A DNA stretch of 64,000 bases. Source: Sabellastarte sp. h YS-2021. Lineage: Eukaryota > Annelida > Polychaeta > Sabellida > Sabellidae. The notes beneath the pieces are model-generated. The model did no database searches and had not been told where the DNA came from. It saw nothing but the letters and a program-made list of their open reading frames with translations. The translations under genes were made by a program, and so were the position numbers. Shown piece by piece: positions 27,401 to 40,810 of the stretch (position 1 is its first letter; every line of letters begins with the position of its first letter). The DNA lies in contig OZ024931.1 of the NCBI GenBank assembly GCA_964017235.1, positions 142,168,033 to 142,232,032 on the forward strand, in the 5' to 3' direction.

Positions 27401-29927
27401 TCCATGACGGGGGACCAGACCAGCCCCACACCCCGGAAACTGAAATTCCTAATATGGCTCTTGAGTGGTTCAGACCAATGCAATTTTATTCTCTGATATA
27501 AACTGAGTTTTCTGTGAAAATTTGAGACAGATACAACAACTTTAAGGGGTGGTTTGGGCTGATTTGCCATTTAGTGGTACCCTCGCTACATGCACTCCCA
27601 AGACATGTATTTTGAGCTTCTTGTGTATTTCTTAAGGAATACACTACTCAATTCTCTCTTAGTGGCTCCCACATTCGCAAAAAATATGGTTTATAGCCTT
27701 ACATCTGCCTTATTGGGCAAGATATGAGTATATCTTAATGCACCCCCCAGCAGGTGTATTACAGGCCTGCTGGGGTCCAAATACCACACCAGTAGTCACT
27801 GCTATATCAGATGTAATTCTAAAACCTGTGCAGTCAGATTTAGCTAGTGACAGACTATATTCTGACCAAATTTCAGGATTATAGACCAACATTTGCTATT
27901 CATTTGGGCTGATTTACATCTTTTTTCGACCATTTTAACAGCCCTATTTGGGTTATATAATTTCTGTTCAGAGATGTAATGTTCCAAATGTGCCCAAAAT
28001 GTCCTCTTTTATTGTCAAAACATGAATGAAATTAATTTTTGGCTTCAGATTTGATACATTATGATATAATTGACATTACCTCCATGAGGGGGGGCCAGAC
28101 CAGCCCCACACCCCGGAAACTGAAATTCCTAATATGGCTCTTGAGTGGTTCAGACCAATGCAATTTTATTCTCTGATATAAAGTGAATTTTCTGTGAAAA
28201 TTTGAGACAGATACAACAACTTTAAGGGGTGGTTTGGGCTGATTTGCCATTTAGTGGTACCCTCGCTACATGCACTCCCAAGACATGTATTTTGAGCTTC
28301 TTGTGTATTTCTTAAGGAATACACTACTCAATTCTCTCTTAGTGGCTCCCACACTCGCAAAAAATATGGTTTATAGCCTTACATCTGCCTTATTGGGCAA
28401 GATATGAGTATATCTTAATGCACCCCCCCAGCAGGTGTATTACAGGCCTGCTGGGGTCCAAATACCACACCAGTAGTCACTGCTATATCAGATGTAATTC
28501 TAAAACCTGTGCAGTCAGATTTAGCTAGTGACAGACTATATTCTGACCAAATTTCAGGATTATAGACCAACATTTGCTACTCATTTGGGCTGATTTTCAT
28601 CTTTTTTCGACCATTTTAACAGCCCTATTTGGGTTATATAATTTCTGTTCAGAGATGTAATGTTCCAAATGTGCCCAAAATGTCCTCTTTTATTGTCAAA
28701 ACATGAATGAAATTAATTTTTGGCTTCAGATTTGATACATTATGATATAATTGACATTACCTCCATGACGGGGGACCAGACCAGCCCCACACCCCGGAAA
28801 CTGAAATTCCTAATATGGCTCTTGAGTGGTTCAGACCAATGCAATTTTATTCTCTGATATAAACTGAGTTTTCTGTGAAAATTTGAGACAGATACAACAA
28901 CTTTAAGGGGTGGTTTGGGCTGATTTGCCATTTAGTGGTACCCTCGCTACATGCACTCCCAAGACATGTATTTTGAGCTTCTTGTGTATTTCTTAAGGAA
29001 TACACTACTCAATTCTCTCTTAGTGGCTCCCACATTCGCAAAAAATATGGTTTATAGCCTTACATCTGCCTTATTGGGCAAGATATGAGTATATCTTAAT
29101 GCACCCCCCAGCAGGTGTATTACAGGCCTGCTGGGGTCCAAATACCACACCAGTAGTCACTGCTATATCAGATGTAATTCTAAAACCTGTGCAGTCAGAT
29201 TTAGCTAGTGACAGACTATATTCTGACCAAATTTCAGGATTATAGACCAACATTTGCTATTCATTTGGGCTGATTTACATCTTTTTTCGACCATTTTAAC
29301 AGCCCTATTTGGGTTATATAATTTCTGTTCAGAGATGTAATGTTCCAAATGTGCCCAAAATGTCCTCTTTTATTGTCAAAACATGAATGAAATTAATTTT
29401 TGGCTTCAGATTTGATACATTATGATATAATTGACATTACCTCCATGAGGGGGGGCCAGACCAGCCCCACACCCCGGAAACTGAAATTCCTAATATGGCT
29501 CTTGAGTGGTTCAGACCAATGCAATTTTATTCTCTGATATAAAGTGAATTTTCTGTGAAAATTTGAGACAGATACAACAACTTTAAGGGGTGGTTTGGGC
29601 TGATTTGCCATTTAGTGGTACCCTCGCTACATGCACTCCCAAGACATGTATTTTGAGCTTCTTGTGTATTTCTTAAGGAATACACTACTCAATTCTCTCT
29701 TAGTGGCTCCCACACTCGCAAAAAATATGGTTTATAGCCTTACATCTGCCTTATTGGGCAAGATATGAGTATATCTTAATGCACCCCCCAGCAGGTGTAT
29801 TACAGGCCTGCTGGGGTCCAAATACCACACCAGTAGTAACTGCTATATCAGATGTAATTCTAAAACCTGTGCAGTCAGATTTAGCTAGTGACAGACTATA
29901 TTCTGACCAAATTTCAGGATTATAGAC
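24485..29927 (+). repeat. Dimeric higher-order repeat block (~1360 bp)
   Basis: Eight monomers arranged as two kinds of dimer. In 24485-27206, CTCACTACATG and a seven-C run recur at 25543/25700 and again 1360 bp later. In 27207-29927, GACGGGGGACC recurs at about 27406 and 28767, GCTATTCATTT at about 27895 and 29256, and AAAGTGAATTTTC at about 28180 and 29541. Within dimers, the bases after GGCTGATTT usually alternate between ACATC and TCATC. Confidence 0.85.
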
Positions 29928-31967
29928 CAACATTTGCTACTCATTTGGGCTGATTTTCATCTTTTTTCGACCATTTTAACAGCCCTATTTGGGTTATATA
30001 ATTTCTGTTCAGAGATGTAATGTTCCAAATGTGCCCAAAATGTCCTCTTTTATTGTCAAAACATGAATGAAATTAATTTTTGGCTTCAGATTTGATACAT
30101 TATGATATAATTGACATTACCTCCATGAGGGGGGGCCAGACCAGCCCCACACCCCGCAAACTGAAATTCCTAATATGGCTCTTGAGTGGTTCAGACCAAT
30201 GCAATTTTATTCTCTGATATAAACTGAGTTTTCTGTGAAAATTTGAGACAGATACAACAACTTTAAGGGGTGGTTTGGGCTGATTTGCCATTTAGTGGTA
30301 CCCTCGCTACATGCACTCCAAAGACATGTATTTTGAGCTTCGTGTGTATTTCTTAAGGAATACACTACTCAATTCTCTCTTAGTGGCTCCCACATTCGCA
30401 AAAAATATGGTTTATAGCCTTACATCTGCCTTATTGGGCAAGATATGAGTATATCTTAATGCACCCCCCAGCAGGTGTATTACAGGCCTGCTGGGGTCCA
30501 AATACCACACCAGTAGTCACTGCTATATCAGATGTAATTCTAAAACCTGTGCAGTCAGATTTAGCTAGTGACAGACTATATTCTGACCAAATTTCAGGAT
30601 TATAGACCAACATTTGCTACTCATTTGGGCTGATTTACATCTTTTTTCGACCATTTTAACAGCCCTATTTGGGTTATATAATTTCTGTTCAGAGATGTAA
30701 TGTTCCAAATGTGCCCAAAATGTCCTCTTTTATTGTCAAAACATGAATGAAATTAATTTTTGGCTTCAGATTTGATACATTATGATATAATTGACATTAC
30801 CTCCATGAGGGGGGGCCAGACCAGCCCCACACCCCGGAAACTGAAATTCCTAATATGGCTCTTGAGTGGTTCAGACCAATGCAATTTTATTCTCTGATAT
30901 AAACTGAGTTTTCTGTGAAAATTTGAGACAGATACAACAACTTTAAGGGGTGGTTTGGGCTGATTTGCCATTTAGTGGTACCCTCGCTACATGCACTCCC
31001 AAGACATGTATTTTGAGCTTCTTGTGTATTTCTTAAGGAATACACTACTCAATTCTCTCTTAGTGGCTCCCACATTCGCAAAAAATATGGTTTATAGCCT
31101 TACATCTGCCTTATTGGGCAAGATATGAGTATATCTTAATGCACCCCCCAGCAGGTGTATTACAGGCCTGCTGGGGTCCAAATACAACACAAGTAGTCAC
31201 TGCTATATCAGATGTAATTCTAAAACCTGTGCAGTCAGATTTAGCTAGTGACAGACTATATTCTGACCAAATTTCAGGATTATAGACCAACATTTGCTAC
31301 TCATTTGGGCTGATTTACATCTTTTTTCGACCATTTTAACAGCCCTATTTGGGTTATATAATTTCTGTTCAGAGATGTAATGTTCCAAATGTGCCCAAAA
31401 TGTCCTCTTTTATTGTCAAAACATGAATGAAATTAATTTTTGGCTTCAGATTTGATACATTATGATATAATTGACATTACCTCCATGAGGGGGGGCCAGA
31501 CCAGCCCCACACCCCGGAAACTGAAATTCCTAATATGGCTCTTGAGTGGTTCAGACCAATGCAATTTTATTCTCTGATATAAACTGAGTTTTCTGTGAAA
31601 ATTTGAGACAGATACAACAACTTTAAGGGGTGGTTTGGGCTGATTTGCCATTTAGGGGTACCCTCGCTACATGCACTCCAAAGACATGTATTTTGAGGTT
31701 CGTGTGTATTTCTTAAGGAATACACTACTCAATTCTCTCTTAGTGGCTCCCACATTCGCAAAAAATATGGTTTATAGCCTTACATCTGCCTTATTGGGCA
31801 AGATATGAGTATATCTTAATGCACCCCCCAGCAGGTGTATTACAGGCCTGCTGGGGTCCAAATACCACACCAGTAGTCACTGCTATATCAGATGTAATTC
31901 TAAAACCTGTGCAGTCAGATTTAGCTAGTGACAGACTATATTCTGACCAAATTTCAGGATTATAGAC
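29928..31967 (+). repeat. Three-monomer segment with private variants
   Basis: Monomers at 29928 and 31288 share CTCCAAAGAC and the GTTCGTGTG/CTTCGTGTG change, with an unlike monomer between them at 30608 carrying AATACAACACAAGTAG. Private changes include CCCCGCAAAC near 30154 and TTTAGGGGTACC near 31653. It resembles a remnant of the 3-mer family mixed with other types. Confidence 0.6.
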
Positions 31968-34900
31968 CAACATTTGCTACTCATTTGGGCTGATTTACAT
32001 CTTTTTTCGACCATTTTAACAGCCCTATTTGGGTTATATAATTTCTGTTCAGAGATGTAATGTTCCAAATGTGCCCAAAATGTCCTCTTTTATTGTCAAA
32101 ACATGAATGAAATTAATTTTTGGCTTCAGATTTGATACATTATGATATAATTGACATTACCTCCATGAGGGGGGGCCAGACCAGCCCCACACCCCGGAAA
32201 CTGAAATTCCTAATATGGCTCTTGAGTGGTTCAGACCAATGCAATTTTATTCTCTGATATAAACTGAGTTTTCTGTGAAAATTTGAGACAGATACAACAA
32301 CTTTAAGGGGTGGCTTGGGCTGATTTGCCATTTAGTGGTACCCTCGCTACATGCACTCCCAAGACATGTATTTTGAGCTTCTTGTGTATTTCTTAAGGAA
32401 TACACTACTCAATTCTCTCTTAGTGGCTCCCACACTCGCAAAAAATATGGTTTATAGCCTTACATCTGCCTTATTGGGCAAGATATGAGTATATCTTAAT
32501 GCACCCCCCCAGCAGGTGTATTACAGGCCTGCTGGGGTCCAAATACCACACCAGTAGTCACTGCTATATCAGATGTAATTCTAAAACCTGTGCAGTCAGA
32601 TTTAGCTAGTGACAGACTATATTCTGACCAAATTTCAGGATTATAGACCAACATTTGCTACTCATTTGGGCTGATTTTCATCTTTTTTCGACCATTTTAA
32701 CAGCCCTATTTGGGTTATATAATTTCTGTTCAGAGATGTAATGTTCCAAATGTGCCCAAAATGTCCTCTTTTATTGTCAAAACATGAATGAAATTAATTT
32801 TTGGCTTCAGATTTGATACATTATGATATAATTGACATTACCTCCATGAGGGGGGGCCAGACCAGCCCCACACCCCGGAAACTGAAATTCCTAATATGGC
32901 TCTTGAGTGGTTCAGACCAATGCAATTTTATTCTCTGATATAAACTGAGTTTTCTGTGAAAATTTGAGACAGATACAACAACTTTAAGGGGTGGTTTGGG
33001 CTGATTTGCCATTTAGTGGTACCCTCGCTACATGCACTCCCAAGACATGTATTTTGAGCTTCTTGTGTATTTCTTAAGGAATACACTACTCAATTCTCTC
33101 TTAGTGGCTCCCACACTCGCAAAAAATATGGTTTATAGCCTTACATCTGCCTTATTGGGCAAGATATGAGTATATCTTAATGCACCCCCCAGCAGGTGTA
33201 TTACAGGCCTGCTGGGGTCCAAATACCACACCAGTAGTCACTGCTATATCAGATGTAATTCTAAAACCTGTGCAGTCAGATTTAGCTAGTGACAGACTAT
33301 ATTCTGACCAAATTTCAGGATTATAGACCAACATTTGCTACTCATTTGGGCTGATTTTCATCTTTTTTCGACCATTTTAACAGCCCTATTTGGGTTATAT
33401 AATTTCTGTTCAGAGATGTAATGTTCCAAATGTGCCCAAAATGTCCTCTTTTATTGTCAAAACATGAATGAAATTAATTTTTGGCTTCAGATTTGATACA
33501 TTATGATATAATTGACATTACCTCCATGAGGGGGGGGCCAGACCAGCCCCACACCCCGGAAACTGAAATTCCTAATATGGCTCTTGAGTGGTTCAGACCA
33601 ATGCAATTTTATTCTCTGATATAAACTGAGTTTTCTGTGAAAATTTGAGACAGATACAACAACTTTAAGGGGTGGTTTGGGCTGATTTGCCATTTAGTGG
33701 TACCCTCGCTACATGCACTCCCAAGACATGTATTTTGAGCTTCTTGTGTATTTCTTAAGGAATACACTACTCAATTCTCTCTTAGTGGCTCCCACATTCG
33801 CAAAAAATATGGTTTATAGCCTTACATCTGCCTTATTGGGCAAGATATGAGTATATCTTAATGCACCCCCCAGCAGGTGTATTACAGGCCTGCTGGGGTC
33901 CAAATACCACACCAGTAGTCACTGCTATATCAGATGTAATTCTAAAACCTGTGCAGTCAGATTTAGCTAGTGACAGACTATATTCTGACCAAATTTCAGG
34001 ATTATAGACCAACATTTGCTACTCATTTGGGCTGATTTACATCTTTTTTCGACCATTTTAACAGCCCTATTTGGGTTATATAATTTCTGTTCAGAGATGT
34101 AATGTTCCAAATGTGCCTAAAATGTCCTCTTTTATTGTCAAAACATGAATGAAATTAATTTTTGGCTTCAGATTTGATACATTATGATATAATTGACATT
34201 ACCTCCATGAGGGGGGGCCAGACCAGCCCCACACCCCGGAAACTGAAATTCCTAATATGGCTCTTGAGTGGTTCAGACCAATGCAATTTTATTCTCTGAT
34301 ATAAACTGAGTTTTCTGTGAAAATTTGAGCCAGATACAACAACTTTAAGGGGTGGTTTGGGCTGATTTGCCATTTAGTGGTACCCTCGCTACATGCACTC
34401 CCAAGACATGTATTTTGAGCTTCGTGTGTATTTCTTAAGGAATACACTACTCAATTCTCTCTTAGTGGCTCCCACATTCGCAAAAAATATGGTTTATAGC
34501 CTTACATCTGCCTTATTGGGCAAGATATGAGTATATCTTAATGCACCCCCCAGCAGGTTTATTACAGGCCTGCTGGGGTCCAAATACCACACCAGTAGTC
34601 ACTGCTATATCAGATGCAATTCTAAAACCTGTGCAGTCAGATTTAGCTAGTGACAGACTATATTCTGACCAAATTTCAGGATTATAGACCAACATTTGCT
34701 ACTCATTTGGGCTGATTTACATCTTTTTTCGACCATTTTAACAGCCCTATTTGGGTTATATAATTTCTGTTCAGAGATGTAATGTTCCAAATGTGCCCAA
34801 AATGTCCTCTTTTATTGTCAAAACATGAATGAAATTAATTTTTGGCTTCAGATTTGATACATTATGATATAATTGACATTACCTCCATGAGGGGGGGCCA

Positions 34901-35369
34901 GACCAGCCCCACACCCCGGAAACTGAAATTCCTAATATGGCTCTTGAGTGGTTCAGACCAATGCAATTTTATTCTCTGATATAAACTGAGTTTTCTGTGA
35001 AAATTTGAGACAGATACAACAACTTTAAGGGGTGGTTTGGGCTGATTTGCCATTTAGTGGTACCCTCGCTACATGCACTCCCAAGACATGTATTTTGAGC
35101 TTCTTGTGTATTTCTTAAGGAATACACTACTCAATTCTCTCTTAGTGGCTCCCACATTCGCAAAAAATATGGTTTATAGCCTTACATCTGCCTTATTGGG
35201 CAAGATATGAGTATATCTTAATGCACCCCCCAGCAGGTGTATTACAGGCCTGCTGGGGTCCAAATACCACACCAGTAGTCACTGCTATATCAGATGTAAT
35301 TCTAAAACCTGTGCAGTCAGATTTAGCTAGTGACAGACTATATTCTGACCAAATTTCAGGATTATAGAC
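31968..35369 (+). repeat. Five-monomer segment, copy 1 (duplicated ~5442 bp away)
   Basis: Monomers at 31968, 32649, 33329, 34010 and 34690. Ordered markers are GGTGGCTTGGG (32312), an eight-G run (33531), and a highly marked monomer at 34010 with GTGCCTAAAATG, GAGCCAGATAC, CTTCGTGTG, CAGGTTTATT and GATGCAATTC. The marked monomer is also repeated at 35370, 1360 bp on, so a dimer duplication is nested within the larger one. Confidence 0.8.
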
Positions 35370-37409
35370 CAACATTTGCTACTCATTTGGGCTGATTTAC
35401 ATCTTTTTTCGACCATTTTAACAGCCCTATTTGGGTTATATAATTTCTGTTCAGAGATGTAATGTTCCAAATGTGCCTAAAATGTCCTCTTTTATTGTCA
35501 AAACATGAATGAAATTAATTTTTGGCTTCAGATTTGATACATTATGATATAATTGACATTACCTCCATGAGGGGGGGCCAGACCAGCCCCACACCCCGGA
35601 AACTGAAATTCCTAATATGGCTCTTGAGTGGTTCAGACCAATGCAATTTTATTCTCTGATATAAACTGAGTTTTCTGTGAAAATTTGAGCCAGATACAAC
35701 AACTTTAAGGGGTGGTTTGGGCTGATTTGCCATTTAGTGGTACCCTCGCTACATGCACTCCCAAGACATGTATTTTGAGCTTCGTGTGTATTTCTTAAGG
35801 AATACACTACTCAATTCTCTCTTAGTGGCTCCCACATTCGCAAAAAATATGGTTTATAGCCTTACATCTGCCTTATTGGGCAAGATATGAGTATATCTTA
35901 ATGCACCCCCCAGCAGGTTTATTACAGGCCTGCTGGGGTCCAAATACCACACCAGTAGTCACTGCTATATCAGATGCAATTCTAAAACCTGTGCAGTCAG
36001 ATTTAGCTAGTGACAGACTATATTCTGACCAAATTTCAGGATTATAGACCAACATTTGCTACTCATTTGGGCTGATTTACATCTTTTTTCGACCATTTTA
36101 ACAGCCCTATTTGGGTTATATAATTTCTGTTCAGAGATGTAATGTTCCAAATGTGCCCAAAATGTCCTCTTTTATTGTCAAAACATGAATGAAATTAATT
36201 TTTGGCTTCAGATTTGATACATTATGATATAATTGACATTACCTCCATGAGGGGGGGCCAGACCAGCCCCACACCCCGGAAACTGAAATTCCTAATATGG
36301 CTCTTGAGTGGTTCAGACCAATGCAATTTTATTCTCTGATATAAACTGAGTTTTCTGTGAAAATTTGAGACAGATACAACAACTTTAAGGGGTGGTTTGG
36401 GCTGATTTGCCATTTAGTGGTACCCTCGCTACATGCACTACCAAGACATGTATTTTGAGCTTCTTGTGTATTTCTTAAGGAATACACTACTCAATTCTCT
36501 CTTAGTGGCTCCCACATTCGCAAAAAATATGGTTTATAGCCTTACATCTGCCTTATTGGGCAAGATATGAGTATATCTTAATGCACCCCCCAGCAGGTGT
36601 ATTACAGGCCTGCTGGGGTCCAAATACCACACCAGTAGTCACTGCTATATCAGATGTAATTCTAAAACCTGTGCAGTCAGATTTAGCTAGTGACAGACTA
36701 TATTCTGACCAAATTTCAGGATTATAGACCAACATTTGCTACTCATTTGGGCTGATTTACATCTTTTTTCGACCATTTTAACAGCCCTATTTGGGTTATA
36801 TAATTTCTGTTCAGAGATGTAATGTTCCAAATGTGCCCAAAATGTCCTCTTTTATTGTCAAAACATGAATGAAATTAATTTTTGGCTTCAGATTTGATAC
36901 ATTATGATATAATTGACATTACCTCCATGAGGGGGGGCCAGACCAGCCCCACACCCCGGAAACTGAAATTCCTAATATGGCTCTTGAGTGGTTCAGACCA
37001 ATGCAATTTTATTCTCTGATATAAACTGAGTTTTCTGTGAAAATTTGAGACAGATACAACAACTTTAAGGGGTGGTTTGGGCTGATTTGCCATTTAGTGG
37101 TACCCTCGCTACATGCACTCCCAAGACATGTATTTTGAGCTTCTTGTGTATTTCTTAAGGAATACACTACTCAATTCTCTCTTAGTGGCTCCCACATTCG
37201 CAAAAAATATGGTTTATAGCCTTACATCTGCCTTATTGGGCAAGATATGAGTATATCTTAATGCACCCCCCAGCAGGTGTATTACAGGCCTGCTGGGGTC
37301 CAAATACCACACCAGTAGTCACTGCTATATCAGATGTAATTCTAAAACCTGTGCAGTCAGATTTAGCTAGTGACAGACTATATTCTGACCAAATTTCAGG
37401 ATTATAGAC
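35370..37409 (+). repeat. Three monomers between the two five-monomer segments
   Basis: Begins with a second copy of the marked monomer (35370, same five variants as at 34010), followed by two near-consensus monomers at 36050 (private CACTACC near 36437) and 36730. They complete an eight-monomer spacing between the duplicated segments. Confidence 0.65.
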
Positions 37410-40400
37410 CAACATTTGCTACTCATTTGGGCTGATTTACATCTTTTTTCGACCATTTTAACAGCCCTATTTGGGTTATATAATTTCTGTTCAGAGATGT
37501 AATGTTCCAAATGTGCCCAAAATGTCCTCTTTTATTGTCAAAACATGAATGAAATTAATTTTTGGCTTCAGATTTGATACATTATGATATAATTGACATT
37601 ACCTCCATGAGGGGGGGCCAGACCAGCCCCACACCCCGGAAACTGAAATTCCTAATATGGCTCTTGAGTGGTTCAGACCAATGCAATTTTATTCTCTGAT
37701 ATAAACTGAGTTTTCTGTGAAAATTTGAGACAGATACAACAACTTTAAGGGGTGGCTTGGGCTGATTTGCCATTTAGTGGTACCCTCGCTACATGCACTC
37801 CCAAGACATGTATTTTGAGCTTCTTGTGTATTTCTTAAGGAATACACTACTCAATTCTCTCTTAGTGGCTCCCACACTCGCAAAAAATATGGTTTATAGC
37901 CTTACATCTGCCTTATTGGGCAAGATATGAGTATATCTTAATGCACCCCCCAGCAGGTGTATTACAGGCCTGCTGGGGTCCAAATACCACACCAGTAGTC
38001 ACTGCTATATCAGATGTAATTCTAAAACCTGTGCAGTCAGATTTAGCTAGTGACAGACTATATTCTGACCAAATTTCAGGATTATAGACCAACATTTGCT
38101 ACTCATTTGGGCTGATTTTCATCTTTTTTCGACCATTTTAACAGCCCTATTTGGGTTATATAATTTCTGTTCAGAGATGTAATGTTCCAAATGTGCCCAA
38201 AATGTCCTCTTTTATTGTCAAAACATGAATGAAATTAATTTTTGGCTTCAGATTTGATACATTATGATATAATTGACATTACCTCCATGAGGGGGGGCCA
38301 GACCAGCCCCACACCCCGGAAACTGAAATTCCTAATATGGCTCTTGAGTGGTTCAGACCAATGCAATTTTATTCTCTGATATAAACTGAGTTTTCTGTGA
38401 AAATTTGAGACAGATACAACAACTTTAAGGGGTGGTTTGGGCTGATTTGCCATTTAGTGGTACCCTCGCTACATGCACTCCCAAGACATGTATTTTGAGC
38501 TTCTTGTGTATTTCTTAAGGAATACACTACTCAATTCTCTCTTAGTGGCTCCCACACTCGCAAAAAATATGGTTTATAGCCTTACATCTGCCTTATTGGG
38601 CAAGATATGAGTATATCTTAATGCACCCCCCAGCAGGTGTATTACAGGCCTGCTGGGGTCCAAATACCACACCAGTAGTCACTGCTATATCAGATGTAAT
38701 TCTAAAACCTGTGCAGTCAGATTTAGCTAGTGACAGACTATATTCTGACCAAATTTCAGGATTATAGACCAACATTTGCTACTCATTTGGGCTGATTTTC
38801 ATCTTTTTTCGACCATTTTAACAGCCCTATTTGGGTTATATAATTTCTGTTCAGAGATGTAATGTTCCAAATGTGCCCAAAATGTCCTCTTTTATTGTCA
38901 AAACATGAATGAAATTAATTTTTGGCTTCAGATTTGATACATTATGATATAATTGACATTACCTCCATGAGGGGGGGGCCAGACCAGCCCCACACCCCGG
39001 AAACTGAAATTCCTAATATGGCTCTTGAGTGGTTCAGACCAATGCAATTTTATTCTCTGATATAAACTGAGTTTTCTGTGAAAATTTGAGACAGATACAA
39101 CAACTTTAAGGGGTGGTTTGGGCTGATTTGCCATTTAGTGGTACCCTCGCTACATGCACTCCCAAGACATGTATTTTGAGCTTCGTGTGTATTTCTTAAG
39201 GAATACACTACTCAATTCTCTCTTAGTGGCTCCCACATTCGCAAAAAATATGGTTTATAGCCTTACATCTGCCTTATTGGGCAAGATATGAGTATATCTT
39301 AATGCACCCCCCAGCAGGTGTATTACAGGCCTGCTGGGGTCCAAATACCACACCAGTAGTCACTGCTATATCAGATGTAATTCTAAAACCTGTGCAGTCA
39401 GATTTAGCTAGTGACAGACTATATTCTGACCAAATTTCAGGATTATAGACCAACATTTGCTACTCATTTGGGCTGATTTACATCTTTTTTCGACCATTTT
39501 AACAGCCCTATTTGGGTTATATAATTTCTGTTCAGAGATGTAATGTTCCAAATGTGCCTAAAATGTCCTCTTTTATTGTCAAAACATGAATGAAATTAAT
39601 TTTTGGCTTCAGATTTGATACATTATGATATAATTGACATTACCTCCATGAGGGGGGGCCAGACCAGCCCCACACCCCGGAAACTGAAATTCCTAATATG
39701 GCTCTTGAGTGGTTCAGACCAATGCAATTTTATTCTCTGATATAAACTGAGTTTTCTGTGAAAATTTGAGCCAGATACAACAACTTTAAGGGGTGGTTTG
39801 GGCTGATTTGCCATTTAGTGGTACCCTCGCTACATGCACTCCCAAGACATGTATTTTGAGCTTCGTGTGTATTTCTTAAGGAATACACTACTCAATTCTC
39901 TCTTAGTGGCTCCCACATTCGCAAAAAATATGGTTTATAGCCTTACATCTGCCTTATTGGGCAAGATATGAGTATATCTTAATGCACCCCCCAGCAGGTT
40001 TATTACAGGCCTGCTGGGGTCCAAATACCACACCAGTAGTCACTGCTATATCAGATGCAATTCTAAAACCTGTGCAGTCAGATTTAGCTAGTGACAGACT
40101 ATATTCTGACCAAATTTCAGGATTATAGACCAACATTTGCTACTCATTTGGGCTGATTTACATCTTTTTTCGACCATTTTAACAGCCCTATTTGGGTTAT
40201 ATAATTTCTGTTCAGAGATGTAATGTTCCAAATGTGCCCAAAATGTCCTCTTTTATTGTCAAAACATGAATGAAATTAATTTTTGGCTTCAGATTTGATA
40301 CATTATGATATAATTGACATTACCTCCATGAGGGGGGGCCAGACCAGCCCCACACCCCGGAAACTGAAATTCCTAATATGGCTCTTGAGTGGTTCAGACC

Positions 40401-40810
40401 AATGCAATTTTATTCTCTGATATAAACTGAGTTTTCTGTGAAAATTTGAGACAGATACAACAACTTTAAGGGGTGGTTTGGGCTGATTTGCCATTTAGTG
40501 GTACCCTCGCTACATGCACTCCCAAGACATGTATTTTGAGCTTCTTGTGTATTTCTTAAGGAATACACTACTCAATTCTCTCTTAGTGGCTCCCACATTC
40601 GCAAAAAATATGGTTTATAGCCTTACATCTGCCTTATTGGGCAAGATATGAGTATATCTTAATGCACCCCCCAGCAGGTGTATTACAGGCCTGCTGGGGT
40701 CCAAATACCACACCAGTAGTCACTGCTATATCAGATGTAATTCTAAAACCTGTGCAGTCAGATTTAGCTAGTGACAGACTATATTCTGACCAAATTTCAG
40801 GATTATAGAC
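37410..40810 (+). repeat. Five-monomer segment, copy 2
   Basis: Repeats the marker order of the segment at 31968: GGTGGCTTGGG (37754), eight Gs (38971), then the marked monomer at 39451 with GTGCCTAAAATG, GAGCCAGATAC, CAGGTTTATT and GATGCAATTC. It differs in having six rather than seven Cs in the first monomer and CTTCGTGTG in the third. Confidence 0.8.
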
